Shown one piece after another: positions 36,803 to 49,700 of a DNA stretch of 64,000 nt. The DNA comes from Portulaca oleracea (taxonomy: Eukaryota; Streptophyta; Magnoliopsida; Caryophyllales; Portulacaceae). The stretch lies in assembly GCA_029582165.1 (NCBI GenBank), contig CM055885.1:9856729-9920728 (forward strand). Direction: 5' to 3'. The position numbers were made by a program, and so were the translations under genes. Numbering within the stretch: position 1 is the stretch's first letter; every line of letters starts with the position of its first letter. The notes under the pieces are model-generated. The model was not told the origin of the DNA. It did no database searches and was given only the letters and a program-made list of their open reading frames with translations.

Positions 36803-38383
36803 ATAAGTGTTCGATTCCTTGAATTCCCTTGTCACTTACTGTCTCATGTTCGGATAAGGTAAGCTGATGTCATCCTTATGTAAGGTCCGAAACGTTCCTC
36901 GATCTCCGAGTTTAGACTTTGAAAAAACAGATGATTAACTATTGATTCAACTGAGCTCAGCCAAGCATTTTCAGTCCAATCTCACCGAGTGGCCAAAAGA
37001 CAATTGTCCCTAATAGGGAGAACAATGCCATCTTGTTCAGAAACACATTCTCACATGATCCAACTGTAACCCAGACACCGCCTTTATAGCCTACTGTTAC
37101 GAAAGGCGTTTGACGCGCTCTAAAGTCACAACGGACCATGTAGTCTATGTACTGAACTCAGGATTTAGGAATTTTGAGTAGTGAGAGCTCCTATGACAAT
37201 TCCCAACTTAAAGAGCTCCCACTGCGGGTCAGTTCGGTAGTTGTTCTCAACAGTACCCATGTGATTGATTTATGATGTCATCACATCACTATGATCACGA
37301 AACTTGATCATCACCTCAATCCTAAATGCTAATTGTGTTGATATTATCACTATTCCTACGTGATAATACAATTAGGAACCAGGTCGACTATCGACCAAGA
37401 CTAGCGTTATCAAGTTCACTAATGGGGTTTCAGAAATCGGACCTTATCCAATTTCCCATTTTGAATGCACTAACCTTTTTTGGACATTTACATAATTCTA
37501 AACCACAATTGATGTAAATTTTGGAATCTTATTCTCAATGATGAATCAACAAGGTCATAATTCATGAACAATTCATGCAAATTTGACTTGTTAATATTCC
37601 GGAATGTGTTTAACACATATTGCCCATGCATGACTATCATGCTATAACTACAGTACATAATACTTGTAATGAACCACGTACATATACCATCTCACTAATG
37701 ACCTTTCATATAGGAAGATATTTCTAGAACACATGTTTGGATTCATAGTGAGCTTCAGTTCCTTTGCTTGAGTGATGGCTCAAACAAGGATCCATTTCTC
37801 TCGCAAGGCTAGAAACTTCAACTAGTTCTGAAAACGAACTTCGCAATCCTAACAGTTTCTGCCACAACTTCTAAAGCCGCGCCATACTTGTCTTATTTGT
37901 AGAATTAACCGCATGTCATGTTAGGAACTTCTTCCAGTTCACCTTAATACCACTCAAAACAGATCGTATAATTTTATCTGACCTTTCAGATAATTATATT
38001 TCTCTGCATGAGTGTAGCATCAATGCAACTCTTCACACTTAGCTTTTATCAACCACTTTAGACTTTAGGACACATCCTTAGTTTTGCTTATACATATACA
38101 ATATATATGTTATGTTGGACTTTGAACATCTCATGGCATACATTAATCTCACGCTTGAAGCATCAGTTATATGTCTCATCCTTCTTAGAACTTCTGATTG
38201 TTTTGAGACAATCAAATTCTGTAAGGATATGCCATGATTTTTGGAAATTAATCCATTCTGGAAGTGAGTTGAACTATTCAACACCTAGTTAACTTTGATT
38301 CAAACAATCAAAATCTTTAATCTATCATTATAGATATAGTCTCCAATAAAATTCTTAGCCCCACCAATCCTTCACTTTGAAAA

Positions 38384-38572
38384 TTATTTCCAAGTCAACC
38401 TCGGTAGATGCAACATTGGAATATTCTTCTTAGTAGGCAGTATATCAATCACATACAATATCAGAAAACGCATTGCTCCCACTGAACTTCTTGTAAACAC
38501 AATATTATCTTTGACATTTCCCAGTATGTCAAACCTTTTTGATATCCTGGTCAAGAAGGTCAATGATTCCAA
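38384..38572 (-). pseudogene. Copia-2 reverse transcriptase remnant
   Basis: The minus frame reads LILYVIDILPTKKNIPMLH, a decayed form of the Copia RT active-site block, in which YVDD should stand where YVID is seen. Loss of one catalytic Asp and surrounding stops show it is inactive. Neighbouring regions 38000-39300 hold further out-of-frame pol fragments. Confidence 0.65.
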
Positions 38573-39369
38573 CTCCTAGAAGCTTCCTTAAGACCACAGA
38601 TGGTCTCTTGAAGTTTACAAGTATTCCAACAAAAGACCACTCAGTTGTGTCAAGTACACACCTTTCTTCAAAATCTAATTTTGAAGTCAGTCTTGATGTC
38701 TATCTTAATGAACCCATGTTTTGCCTTAAAACCCTTATATGCCTGATGGCTCACACCTTCATGGAATCTATTTTGACTTGGTTGCATGGAATCTTGATTT
38801 ACTTAAAGCTTCTTTGATGTAGGTAGAGTCATTACTTTCTAAAAGTAACATCTGACGTTCATCCATAGAAGATCGATATCTTTGTGGCTGACGGAGTTGT
38901 TTACCTGACCTTGCTTGGAGTAATGTTCATGACACCCTCTCCTCAACGTTTTAAGAAACTTCAACTGCCTCAACCTTGTTCTTAATTTTCCGACCAATAG
39001 GAAAAAATTTGAACAAGGATCAAGTAGCGGAGTTTCAGGTGATGATTATAGTGTTTTGTGTTTAAGTTCAAAACTCTCCCACTCTTTCTTTTAGAGAATA
39101 ACATATTCTCTAAGAAGAAAGCATTTTGAGACACAAACACTTTCCTCTACAACAATTTGTAGAAGTGATACTCCTTTCTTTCAGAATACGGTTCAAGAAC
39201 CTCTCTTCTCCATATCATATATGGTGTCTTCTCTAGTGCTTTAGATAATCTTCATTCAGTAACTGGAGCTATGGTTAACTGCGTGTATCCCCAAAAGGTA
39301 ATCGGCAATGTTATGAAACAATTCCACATTCTCTAGAATGGTCAATGAAATCTTTGGCTCAAATACTCA

Positions 39370-39690
39370 CCTCCTCAATCTAATTGAAGGGTTTTGATTT
39401 TCTTGCCAAGTTGGTTTTGTACTTCACTTTGAAACTCTTTAAACATTTTCAAAGGATTTGGACTTGTGGCGTATTAAGTAGATATACCCATATCTACTAA
39501 AACAATCGTCACTGAAAGTGACGAAATAGTACAGTAAACCTTCTTCTAGCACCAATGCTCATAGGCCCACATACATCAGTATGTATGCATCCTAAAAAGT
39601 CATTAGCTTGTTCACAAATTCCAATAAGAGGTGATTTTAGTCATCTTACTCATCAGACATGCTTTGCAAACATTGAAATTTTCAAAGTTT
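39370..39690 (-). pseudogene. Copia-2 integrase N-terminal remnant
   Basis: Minus-frame pieces read CKACLMSKMTK, then after a frame change HTDVCGPMSIGAR. This is the zinc-binding and early catalytic part of a Copia integrase. Stops and frameshifts follow. A second, more diverged CX-rich stretch at 39990-40140 may be a partial duplication. Confidence 0.7.
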
Positions 39691-40140
39691 AGGTTTTCCA
39701 AAATCCTGCACTATGCAGTTTCTGAATACATTTCTGATTAATATGACTTAAGCTTATAGTGCCAGAATTATGTTTCATTTGAGTCATTTGTTCAAACTCT
39801 TGGCTCAACCATTAGCATCCTTTCGATCTTATCTAGGTGTTCTTCATTGTTTCGCCAAGACTACTTCATTTTGGAAATCTTTAAACTATTTTAACATTCC
39901 AGCTTCAGATGAATCTCACAAACATGAATCACCATGTGTTATTTTATTCATCTTTGAAGGTTCGAAGTAATTCATCTCTTGTACTTGTACTCAATTGGAC
40001 TACAGACATCCATATGCATGAGTGTTTGTTGGCATGTTCACCCTTTCTTGTAAAAGATACAGTCATGCTTTGCAAACATCACATGTTTCAAAGTCTTATC
40101 ATTCAAAAGTCTATCACTGTGACGCTTCTAAATGCGCTCT

Positions 40141-43100
40141 GATTTGCATGACTTAATAAATAGTTACAAGGTTTTAAGTTTGAATATGAGTTATTCCTTT
40201 TCAACCTCTTGGTTTCGATGTGTTGGGTGTGTTTATCCGAGATCCTCTCTCTCTCTCTCTCTAATTTGAGAGTAAGAAATACTTATAATGAGAACATAAA
40301 ATCACCTATAAATTTCTCTCATAAGTCTTGAGGGAATGGATAAACAACCAACTCTTCATAAGGAACTACAACTAATTGCATGTTCCTATTTGTAGGTTGA
40401 CTCTCATCCTTCAAAGCACATCTACTTTGCTGTAGATACTGCACATTTGCATAAATGCGAGTTTCACAGTCGGTATCTTATACTCAAAGTGGGTTTAATA
40501 AGGGTAGTGTGTATCATATACGCATTTGCCTAGAATTGAAATCATATCTCAAGTCTTTCTTATAGTTATTCACGCTCCCAGTGTCATATATATATGATCT
40601 GGTTGTTAACCGGTTGCTGTCATTGGTTGGGTATGTACAACTGTTTGTCTTTACCTTTCCTTTGACTTCTTGTCTTTGATAGATTTCTTAAATCTTATTT
40701 TCCCTTTCACTAAAAGACTATCTTTGGTTGCCAATCTTTTGGCTAAATGGGATCTGAGGTTTCTCATGTTTTTAAAATAGTCAAATTATTTCAGAACATG
40801 AGCGCCAACAATTGGCTCTTATCTAGCTCAACCGAGACTATCTGGTTATTGGTTTCATATTTATCAACTCTAACTAGTTCGATGAACTTGGTTTTGAGTT
40901 GGTAATATTGAAATCTTCCTCTAATCTTCAAACATTTTGAAGTTAAAATTGTATGAATACTATGAGATTACATGTATTCATTTGGCTTGATTGACCTCTT
41001 AATATTGATGCCTAGCTCAATGTTATATCAAAGACATGTTTCTTTTTAATCGCCTTCAAGACAATCTTGCGATGGCAATGCCAATTAAGGAATTGGTGTT
41101 TATTGTTTTTCTCTTTCTCAAGGAGAAAACAATATTTTATTAGTGGTGGATGTTTGAGTGAAAAGACATAAATAATTCTACGAGACAAGTTGGTTCATTT
41201 TAGTTATTATTCATCAAAAGAAATTAAACTAATTTTAATTTCAAATCAAAACACTTTATTAACTCTTACTTAGTGTTTTAATTTAACCAAGACCCACAAG
41301 ACCCATGGGCTCAAGTGGACTTTGGCCCAACAAAACTCGAGCCCATGTTACCTTTGGTGGATCATCTTATGATCGATCATTCAAAATGACTCTTGGCAAG
41401 AAATTTGTATCGAATACAATATTTCTCTTCCTCTGCTCTTGGCCCAAAACTATTTTGATAGCCAATTTGAATTGACCTAGCTCCCACCCTACTTATTAAT
41501 AATGATGGACAAATAATTCGCTTTGGTTTTCTTTATTTATCCATCTAAGTGGTGTTTCGATAGGTTGAGCAATAATTCATTTTGAGAGTAGGTTTTATTA
41601 TCCTAAGCATGCAATTCTAGGTGAACTCTTTCGAAAAGCATAAAAGGCATAATAAAACATGCAATAACAAAATTAAAGCATAAATAAAACCCCTAGTATG
41701 GCCACATAGACTTAATCAACTAATTTAACTAAGCCTTGATAGTCTTCAAGAAAACCTTCTTAGGTCATGCAACTTCATTGGATGAGCTCCTACTCGAATC
41801 ACCACCTCTATTGCTGTTGGGCTCCCACTCAATTTGATGTCTCCAATTACAATCAATTTACAATTTGGACTTCATAATTGAGTCCTTTCATGAATTAAAA
41901 ATAAACTTAACTGAAACTTAAATTTAAAATTTAATTCAAAGACGGTACGCAGACCGTATTTCACCCAACCCGGCACGCAGACCGGTAAAACTGACTATCT
42001 ATGGCCATACTAGAAGCACATGCAACCATGTAATATTGCAATAAACACATGCTTAAATAACAAATTATAAAGGCATATAAATAATTGCAATATAACACAT
42101 AAGAAAATAAATACTAAATAAAATTTCCTAAAAGGTTTGCATGATTAATATAATAAACAAAATCCAAATTTTATCTTAGTTACCTAAACAAATTTAGGAT
42201 TTTATACCTATACATACAAAATACTTGACTTTCCTAAAATCAAGGAGTCTAAAAGATACTATATCTTTCAAAAATATTGTAAGTTTCCTAAACTTTAGAA
42301 AATAATAGATTTTATGCCCATTATCTGATTTAGTAGTAATAGGATTTAATAATTAATTTCTAAAATTAATTACAAACCCTAAAGCACACGAATTCACCAA
42401 AACCGCTGGCAACACGGTCCGTGTTGGATCAACACGGTCCGTGTTGCTTCCCAGTTTTGGATAATTTCGTGAATGAAAAACTTAAATAAAATTATCATAA
42501 CTTATCGAATTAAACGATTCATATCACAGTGTTATCTAATAACCCAATATGAAATATTTTTCAGAATTTTAACAGTTTCTAAAAGATTGTAAAATTTAGG
42601 GAATTAAACCTTTTAATTCTCCGTTTAAGAGGAAAATAAATAATAATAGTCCGATAAGCTTAAAAATCAAATTTTATAATTTCCCCATACAGTAAGTTCA
42701 TCCAATATGCTACTGTAAAAATTTCAGATTTTTATCAAATTTCGAAAATTAGAATAAAATTGAGAAAAGTAAACAATTATACTTTTCTGTTAATCTGAAA
42801 ATTAAAGGAGAATTAGTAAACGATTTCGAAATTTCACGAACATTTTATCCATAACAGAATGGTTACTCAGTAACCTACTGTAAAATTTTCATAAAATTTG
42901 CAAATTTCTATAAATATACAAAATTCAGAGAAGCAACAAATTTATTTCTCTGAGATCTGAAAATCTAAAGTAAAAAAATATAATTTGACCGGATAAATTA
43001 ACAGAAAATTTTTTTCCTAAAAGTATGGTTACCCAGTAACCTACTGTAAAAATTTCAGAAGTTTTAAAAATTTCTACAAATTTATAAAATTCAGAGAATT

Positions 43101-43640
43101 AAACGAATTTTAATTCACTTCAAATCTGAAAACTCAATTAAAAATCCATTTTAATTGGGAAAAATCTACAAAAATTATGGAAAGTCCATAAAACTTCCAG
43201 ACACCTCCAGTAAAAATTTCAGAAATTTTCGAGTTCATTTGTTATTTTATTTTGATTTTTCATATTTACCGTAAATAAACTAAATCAGAAAATTAATTCT
43301 ACAAAACCCTATTTTACGAATTTAGACCTATTTCATGTATTGTCTACTGTTTAACAATATTAAACATGATTGTTTCTAAAACATTCAAAATTAAATCGAG
43401 TTCATGCTATATTTAACAATTAAACAAACATAAAATCGATTAATTAAAAGCAATAAGAAATAAGCAATAACAAAGCATGAAATTTTACAATAAAATTTCA
43501 GATTTACTATCATAAACATTAAAGATTAAAACTTTCATAAAGATTCAAAATTTAGGCATAAATCTACTCTAGCATATTCATAATATAATTCAACTATTGA
43601 CAAAAATTAATTATGAATACAAGTACAATACTTCAACATG
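40141..43640 (-). mobile_element. Copia-2 5' internal region (gag remnant and AT-rich leader)
   Basis: No intact frame. 40141-41280 probably holds gag remnants. 41900-43640 is very AT-rich with repeated GTAACCTACTGTAAAA-type blocks (42715, 42870, 43035). At about 42410-42452 two copies of the CAACACGGTCCGTGTTG palindrome, otherwise typical of this element's LTRs, occur in the leader. Confidence 0.5.
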
Positions 43641-43641
43641 C

Positions 43642-43662
43642 AATTGGTGGCTCTAATACCAC
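43642..43662 (-). other. Copia-2 primer binding site
   Basis: Minus strand TGGTATTAGAGCC follows the 5' LTR end and resembles the initiator-tRNA-Met complement TGGTATCAGAGC with one change. Confidence 0.75.
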
Positions 43663-44454
43663 TGTTATGATTTAGGTTATCTATTTCCTAAACAGATACA
43701 GATTAATTGACGGAATATTATAACAGTTATAAACAATTAATCAACACAATTGCAGAGGCTTTAGTAATTATACCTGATCGCTAATTCCTGCTGAAAAAGA
43801 GGTTGACCTTCCAGATTCCAATGCTGAAACCCTCTACTGAAAAGTCCACGCAGCACTCCGGGAACCCGATTGCTAGATCGACCCGATCGAGACGAATCTC
43901 AATCTAAGATGTATGTGAGATTGTTTCAGGAAACTTATAGTGTTTCCTGAAACTAGAACTGCAAACTAAAAGAGAGAGGAACTCAGGAAATCACCCTGGT
44001 ATCTCTCTAAGAGTCTTAAGCAGTTGGTGTTGAATGATCTCTCCCAGAGACCCCTTTATATAGTGTTTAGAAAACCTAGGGAAAGGGTTCAAAACCCTAA
44101 AGGGCCGATTAAAGACAACGATGCGTTTCTGGGCCCAACACAGTCCGTGTTGGACTCCAGAGAGTCCAATTATTCGGCCCATGGACACCACGGACCGTGG
44201 TGTCTCAACACGGACCGTGTTGGGTCAACACGGTCCGTGTTGAGCCCAATTCGGTCCGTGTTGGGCTGATTTCTCACAGAAATCAGTTTCCAACTTTTCT
44301 AAACTTGATACAATATCATTTAGGTTACATACATTGTTCCAGGGCACTGACTTGTGTGACCCAGTAGGACCAAATAATATAGTTGTAATTAAACATATTT
44401 AATTACTAATTATAGAGATCTCTAGCAAGACATATAATTACTATATTCCCAACA
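43663..44454 (-). repeat. Copia-2 5' LTR, 792 bp
   Basis: Matches 35951-36786, apart from an indel of about 40 bp near its outer end. It contains the same palindromes (for example in 44205-44245) and a CACCACGGACCGTGGTG variant near 44187-44203. Confidence 0.9.
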
Positions 44455-44459
44455 ACAAA

Positions 44460-45281
44460 GTCCTTAATAGGTTGGAATCTTAAGTGGGTGTTGTACGAGG
44501 GTTGTAATCCTTGCACAAGCATATCTACTTGATGTTCCTCAGAAAGTCGATCCACCATTTGAGTAGCTTTTGCTTTCCATCGAGCGAAATAGTCAGAGAA
44601 AGACTCCTTTTTTCCTTGCTTCATCAGCTCCATGTCCCGTAAAGTGACAGGCATATCAACTTTGTAGGAGTATTGATGTAAGATCTCCTTGCAAAATAAG
44701 CTCCATTGTGAGGACTTGGTAGGACTAAGTGTGTTGTACCACTTCATAACGTCCGGGCCAAAAGTCCAAGGAAAAATAATTTGGTAGATATCTTCTTCAA
44801 CTCCTTTTAGTGTCATAGCCCCCATGAAATTCCGCACATGTTGATGTGGATTCTCAGTACCGTGGAATTTGATGTCAGGCATGTTGAATTTAAGGGGAAG
44901 TCTGCCCCTTGGGACGGGCGTAAACCCAACGTCGTCCATGAACTGATTGTTGAAAAGAGTAGATTCCTTCAACATCTGTTCAATTCGGTCAAGTCTCAAG
45001 TTTGAAACCCCGTGGACCGACCTATCATTCTCCTTCCCTGATTGTGGTTCATTTTCACCCGTAGTGCGGTTCTTCATGGTTGAATTCTTTGCGTCCTCCA
45101 TAGCATGAATGACAGCATCAATCCTCTGATTCTGCGCCTCAAGATGTGCATTCATTGTGACTTGCATATTCAGAATTAAAATGGTGAGCTGCTCCATTTC
45201 AATACGTGGAGGAGGTGGGGGATGAGGAACCTGCTCCTCCTCAGGATCACCATGAGGATGATCGCTGTTAAGGTTTGACAT
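44460..45281 (-). pseudogene. Gypsy gag, interrupted by Copia-2
   Basis: The likely start is ATG at 45279-45281 (MSNLNSDHPHGD); the same frame is open upstream to 45461. After an acidic and Pro-rich N-terminus and a helical MEQL segment comes the Ty3/Gypsy gag core: FTPVPRGRLPLKFNMPDI, FHGTENPHQHVRNF, then MKWYNTLSPTKSSQWSLF and KESFSDYFARWKAKA. In the family this is the capsid that packages element RNA. The frame stays open until Copia-2 inserted at 44459; it continues at 35950. Confidence 0.85.
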
Positions 45282-46527
45282 TGTCTCGGTTGGATCAATT
45301 ACCAAGGATTCAACTTCTTCGTCAGTAGACTCAGATGATTGCGAATCACGATCCTCGTTGCTGTTGTACTCGATGTCAAAAGCTTCTAACCGACCTGTCT
45401 CGTCCCTTTGATGTACCCGAAACCAACCAATTCTGTTCGCGAAGATGAAGGAATTCAGGACTCAGCTCAACACCGACTGACAAGACACGATGTATGTTAT
45501 GGATGAAGAAATTTATTTGAATCCCCAATGACCGAACTAGAGCTCTAGATCATATACGAAACCCAAATAAAACTCTTATACAAATGTAGACTCGAGCCAG
45601 AAAGACATATTTAGACCTTATCGGGCGAGCCCAATATTAAATTTTCAGGCTCAAGCCTCACATAAAGGCTAAATATATCGTTTTAGTTGACTAGACACAA
45701 CAAGGAGCCCATTTGAATCACACAAGGTCGGGCTCACTTAAAGATCCGCGAGGATCCTCAAGGCCCAAACCGACTTGTGTGGCCCAAATGACCTGCTTCT
45801 ACTAGATGAGGACGACTTTATGCAAATTTATGATCATAAAAACACACTAGTTTAGACCCCGTAGGGGCCGAGCTCACTAAAAATCCTCGCGGATTTCTTA
45901 GGCTCAGGTCCACTATTGGGCCTAAACAAGTGTTTGATGACTAAAGGAAGGGGTGGAACATTGATTTAGACTATACAGGGCCCAGCCCAACCTGGGATTC
46001 GCGAGGACTCCAAGAACTCGAGCCTTGTATAGGCCAAACCAACATCTCAGCCCACTATGCAAATGCATGATTTTTTTTTTAGGTCTAAGCATTATGGCAC
46101 GTCTCGGGTTCGAGGATTAATAAAAACACATAGCACACAAATGAATTCAACCCTAGCCAAGGGTCTGTGTTTAAAGATCAAGGGTTTGGTTAACCTAACC
46201 TCTAGCTTGTGTCCCAAGTGCTTTGTCTTCCATGGGATGCATGGCAAGACTAGCACACTCGGGTTGCTCCCTTTGTCGTGAGGATTAAGGAGTGGTGCAC
46301 GAGTGGAAAAATAACCACCGGCTTGGTGAAGGTCTTAGTGGACCCACCAAGTTGAATGATTTTATTTTCCCAAAATGGTAAAAATAGGGATAAACCTAAA
46401 CGGTGCCTCATGTGCCCAACGAAGGGGAAAGCCCAAAAATGCACAAAATGCCTAAAAAAAAAAAGGTGACAACTTTTTTTTTTAAAAAAAACCCGACTTT
46501 TCAAGTCTTACCCACTTACTAAATAAA
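45282..46527 (-). mobile_element. Gypsy element 5' leader
   Basis: Lies between the primer binding site and the gag start. It carries a few CCGCGAG/CTCGCGG motifs like those in the LTR (near 45745, 45890 and 45990). No separate gene is recognised. Confidence 0.55.
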
Positions 46528-46546
46528 GTCCCTAGTGGAGTCGCCA
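46528..46546 (-). other. Primer binding site of the Gypsy element
   Basis: Minus strand TGGCGACTCCACTAGGGAC lies one base inside the 5' LTR. It is close to the TGGCGACTCCACTGGGGA site used by Tat/Ogre-type Gypsy elements. Confidence 0.8.
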
Positions 46547-46547
46547 C

Positions 46548-48752
46548 TGTAGGGCCCGCGGCCCGGAGGGCACGGTCCCCCACGGAGTGTCGAGTCGACG
46601 ATAGGGTTGCTTATTTTTCCTAGGGTGCACTTTTAATTATTTTATGCACAAAATATCATTTTTGCCGATTTCATTATTTCATGTTGTTAAAAATATTCTA
46701 ATTTCACTAAATTTAAATCCCGACACTTTTCTTTTTTATGACTTAGCAGATTGACTCGGCCCAAAGTCGGTCCAAGTTCTTCAGACAGAAATCCGCGAGG
46801 ATCTCTGGTCCTGAATCAGCCTGGGCCTCCATTTTAGGCTATGAATCGCCTGGTCACCCAAACAGGACTTAAATCAAGCCCACTGCCACAAGATCCGCGA
46901 GGATCCCATGACAGTGTAACTTGGTTAAGCTTCTGTCAAGACAACCCATCAGGGACTACGGAGTACTTCGAATGAGCCCACCAAACAGAAATCCGCGAGG
47001 ATTTCGGATGGTGACCGTACCCGAACTGCCTCCGTAGTCATCTTCTTGCCCCAAAAAAGAAAAAAAATCGAGAGATTAATTGAGATAAAATCAGAATATT
47101 TCATCATGCATGAAACAATAATAAAGAAAAAACGGAGTCGCTAGTCAATTTGTGAAAAATTGACAAAAGCCAATATGAAAACTCCTCGATCTTCGAACCA
47201 AAAAACGGGCTCGGGGGTAAAGGTACAAGTGTAGGAGGGTTGCTCCTACACCGCCCGCCTAAGAGGCCTTTACTCCATCGGGTTTTTTAAGAAAAAAAGA
47301 AGAGAAAAAGAAAAAACAAAGTTGTCACAACAATTTTATAAATTAGTGCATGCAAAGTACGTAAATTTAACAATTCAAATAAGTACTAAAAAAAAGAAAA
47401 CTACAGCGGGCGGGGACTAATAACTACATTGTTACATATGAGTAAAAGAAAACAAAGGATCAATTACCAAAATCCACGAGGACCCGAGACCCTGGAAACC
47501 GACAAATCCGCGAGGATTTCAACGTATATCCAACTCGAAAATTGCAAATCCGCGAGGAACCTTGCTTATGAAATCCGCGAGGATCCTAGTACCGGCAAGG
47601 TATTTTTTTGTGAACGCCTTTGATGAACCTATACCCAACTCCGGATCCGCGAGGATCCCCCACACAGATAGAGCATTTTTCTTAGTTCTTCTGAATGTTT
47701 TTGGATGCACCTATACCGGACTAAAATCTTCCTGGAACTCTTCGCCGACCTTGCTTTTTATAAGCAGCACATTTGGGAGTTGTCGGCAGTTGCACCTTCC
47801 TCCCTCATACTCCATGGAATCCGCGAAGACTCACTTAGTGGGCAGTGGCGGTTTTTGACTGAGTAAACTGCCAGACAGTTTCGTTTGAAGGAAAATCGCA
47901 CCATTTAGTTCGGATCCGCGAGGATCCGTAGAATAAGCCCAAAATTGGATCTGTGAGGATTTTCTTTCCGGGCCAAAATTTGGATCCGCGAGGATTTTTC
48001 CCGGGCCAATATGAAAATCCGCGAGAATTTCTGCTGGGCTTAACTGACAAATCCGCGAGAACTTGTCTGGTTCAAAATGCAAAAATCCGTGAGAATTTTT
48101 CCGGGCCGAAAAAATGTAGGAATCCGCGAGAATTTATCCGGGCCGAAAAATGTAGAAATCCGCGAGAATTTGTCTGAGCCCAAAAATGCAGAAATCCGCG
48201 AGAATTTGTTCGGGCCGAAAAAATGTAGCAATCCGCGAAAATGTTGTCCGGGCCAGAAATGCAGAAATCCGCGAAAATGTTGTCCGGGCCGAAAATGCAG
48301 AAATCCGCGAGAATTTATCTGGGCCGAAAATGCAGAAATCCGCGAGAATGTTGTCTAGGCCGAAAATGCAGAAATCCGCGAGATTCTCATTGGGACCGAC
48401 AAATCCGAGATTCTCTGGTGGGACTGACAAATCCGCGAGATTCTGGACCAAGTATGAAAATTTCTGAAGAAATCCACGAGGATTATTGAGTTGACTTTGA
48501 CCAAGATTTGACTTTAACCAGTTGACTTTGACCAAAAGTTGACTTTGACTAGGAGTTGACCTTGATCCGGGAGTTGACTTTCGATTGAGAATACTAGATC
48601 CACGAGGGACCCGGGTACTGAATCTGCGAGGCAGCATCTTGGGCTTGATTCATTTGGATCCACGGGGTGCCTATATAGTCCAAAGTCCACGAGGACTCTA
48701 ACAAGCCCGAAATCCTCGAGGTGCTTGTTCGGTACTATTTTTGGTGTCTACA
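46548..48752 (-). repeat. 5' LTR of the Gypsy element, 2205 bp
   Basis: Pairs with 21520-23775. The dense ATCCGCGAGGAT-type array is at 47500-48480. Differences from the partner are mostly small indels within the array and a replaced segment near 47515-47550. Confidence 0.9.
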
Positions 48753-49099
48753 ATAACTTTATTCCACAAGTTTTGCACCACTTTGGTGTATGGACAACAG
48801 GTTCTGATATTTCCAATTTTATAAGCGAATCTAATACTTAAATGCATCTTTCCACTTGGTCAATCTCATCTTTGTATGTATTCATGATCCTTATGGTTAC
48901 TCACAGTAGTGAGTGCTATATTATATAATCAAATATTATATCGATGTCAACTTCTTTTCGGTTCCCCCTTATCCAATTCATGACATAATTAATTGAGATC
49001 TCATTATTTTCACGAATTTCAGGTGTCTGAGCTAGTGGTGTAACTTTAACATATGTCATGATTGAGGACTTTTCTGGAGTCAAAATTTCCTCATTTCGG

Positions 49100-49700
49100 T
49101 TATCATTAGTTATTCGCTTCTTTTCCTTTGTCGAGGACTTTTGTCTTTGGAACCGGCTGGTCTACCACGCTTCATATGTGGTCTAGACTCATTAGCAATT
49201 CAATTTGTTGTACTGGGACATAAATTCTTATAGGAACAATTAGTAGTTGGGGCATAGGATTTAATAACTGTTTGTGGGTCAATAGAATATCTAGCAGTAG
49301 ATTCGCTCAAGTTTATAGACAAATTATATTTTGAACTTCCAGCTCACACTACATTGTACGAGGATCATAATAATTCGTTGCAAGTTATTTCCTTGTCCAA
49401 CAACTTGTTTTCTCCCATAATGTTGGGAAAACTGTGTCATCATAATCGACAAACTGTTGCATAAGTATATCTCCGATGAATAGTTCTATTATATTTTAGT
49501 ATGGATGGATATTCATACCCAACATATGTTCCGGATTCCTTCGGGGTCCCATCTTAGTGCGTTATCATGGAGCATACATTGCACATGCTCAAATTCATAG
49601 GTGAGAGATATTTGGTTCATGGCCAAAAACCATTTGCAAGGGAGGAATAAACATCAATGATAACCTCTTGGCCTTATTTGGATCAATGTTGATGCATGCA
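49100..49700 (-). pseudogene. Copia-1 integrase C-terminal remnant
   Basis: Several minus frames together give Copia integrase and post-integrase residues: FGHEPNISHL, RTKMGPRR, GYEYPSILKY and KRGRPAGSKDKSPR. Frameshifts and stops between them show long decay. Confidence 0.75.

Larger units (their letters stand above)
35951..44454 (-). mobile_element. Copia-2 retrotransposon, 8.5 kb, decayed, target duplication ACAAA
   Basis: LTRs at 35951-36786 and 43663-44454; perfect 5-bp duplications ACAAA at 35946-35950 and 44455-44459. The primer binding site (TGGTATTAGAGCC, minus) and the purine tract GGGACAAGTGGGAGAT set minus orientation. Integrase and reverse transcriptase remnants are readable but all frames are broken. 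The 5' part (41280-43640) is very AT-rich and non-coding. The LTRs differ by an indel of about 40 bp near their 5' end. Confidence 0.92.
21520..48752 (-). mobile_element. Gypsy LTR retrotransposon (Tat/Ogre-like, gag only) with two nested elements
   Basis: The LTRs at 21520-23775 and 46548-48752 are flanked by perfect 5-bp duplications ATAAC (21515-21519, 48753-48757). The primer binding site and gag show minus orientation. Removing Copia-2 and element A with their duplications leaves about 12.25 kb. Long LTRs, the binding site TGGCGACTCCACTAGGGAC and a GTGGGGGCTAAC purine tract recall Tat/Ogre Gypsy elements. Only gag is recognised; no protease, reverse transcriptase or integrase motif was found in the roughly 5.7 kb of internal sequence outside gag and the leader. 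Confidence 0.88.
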
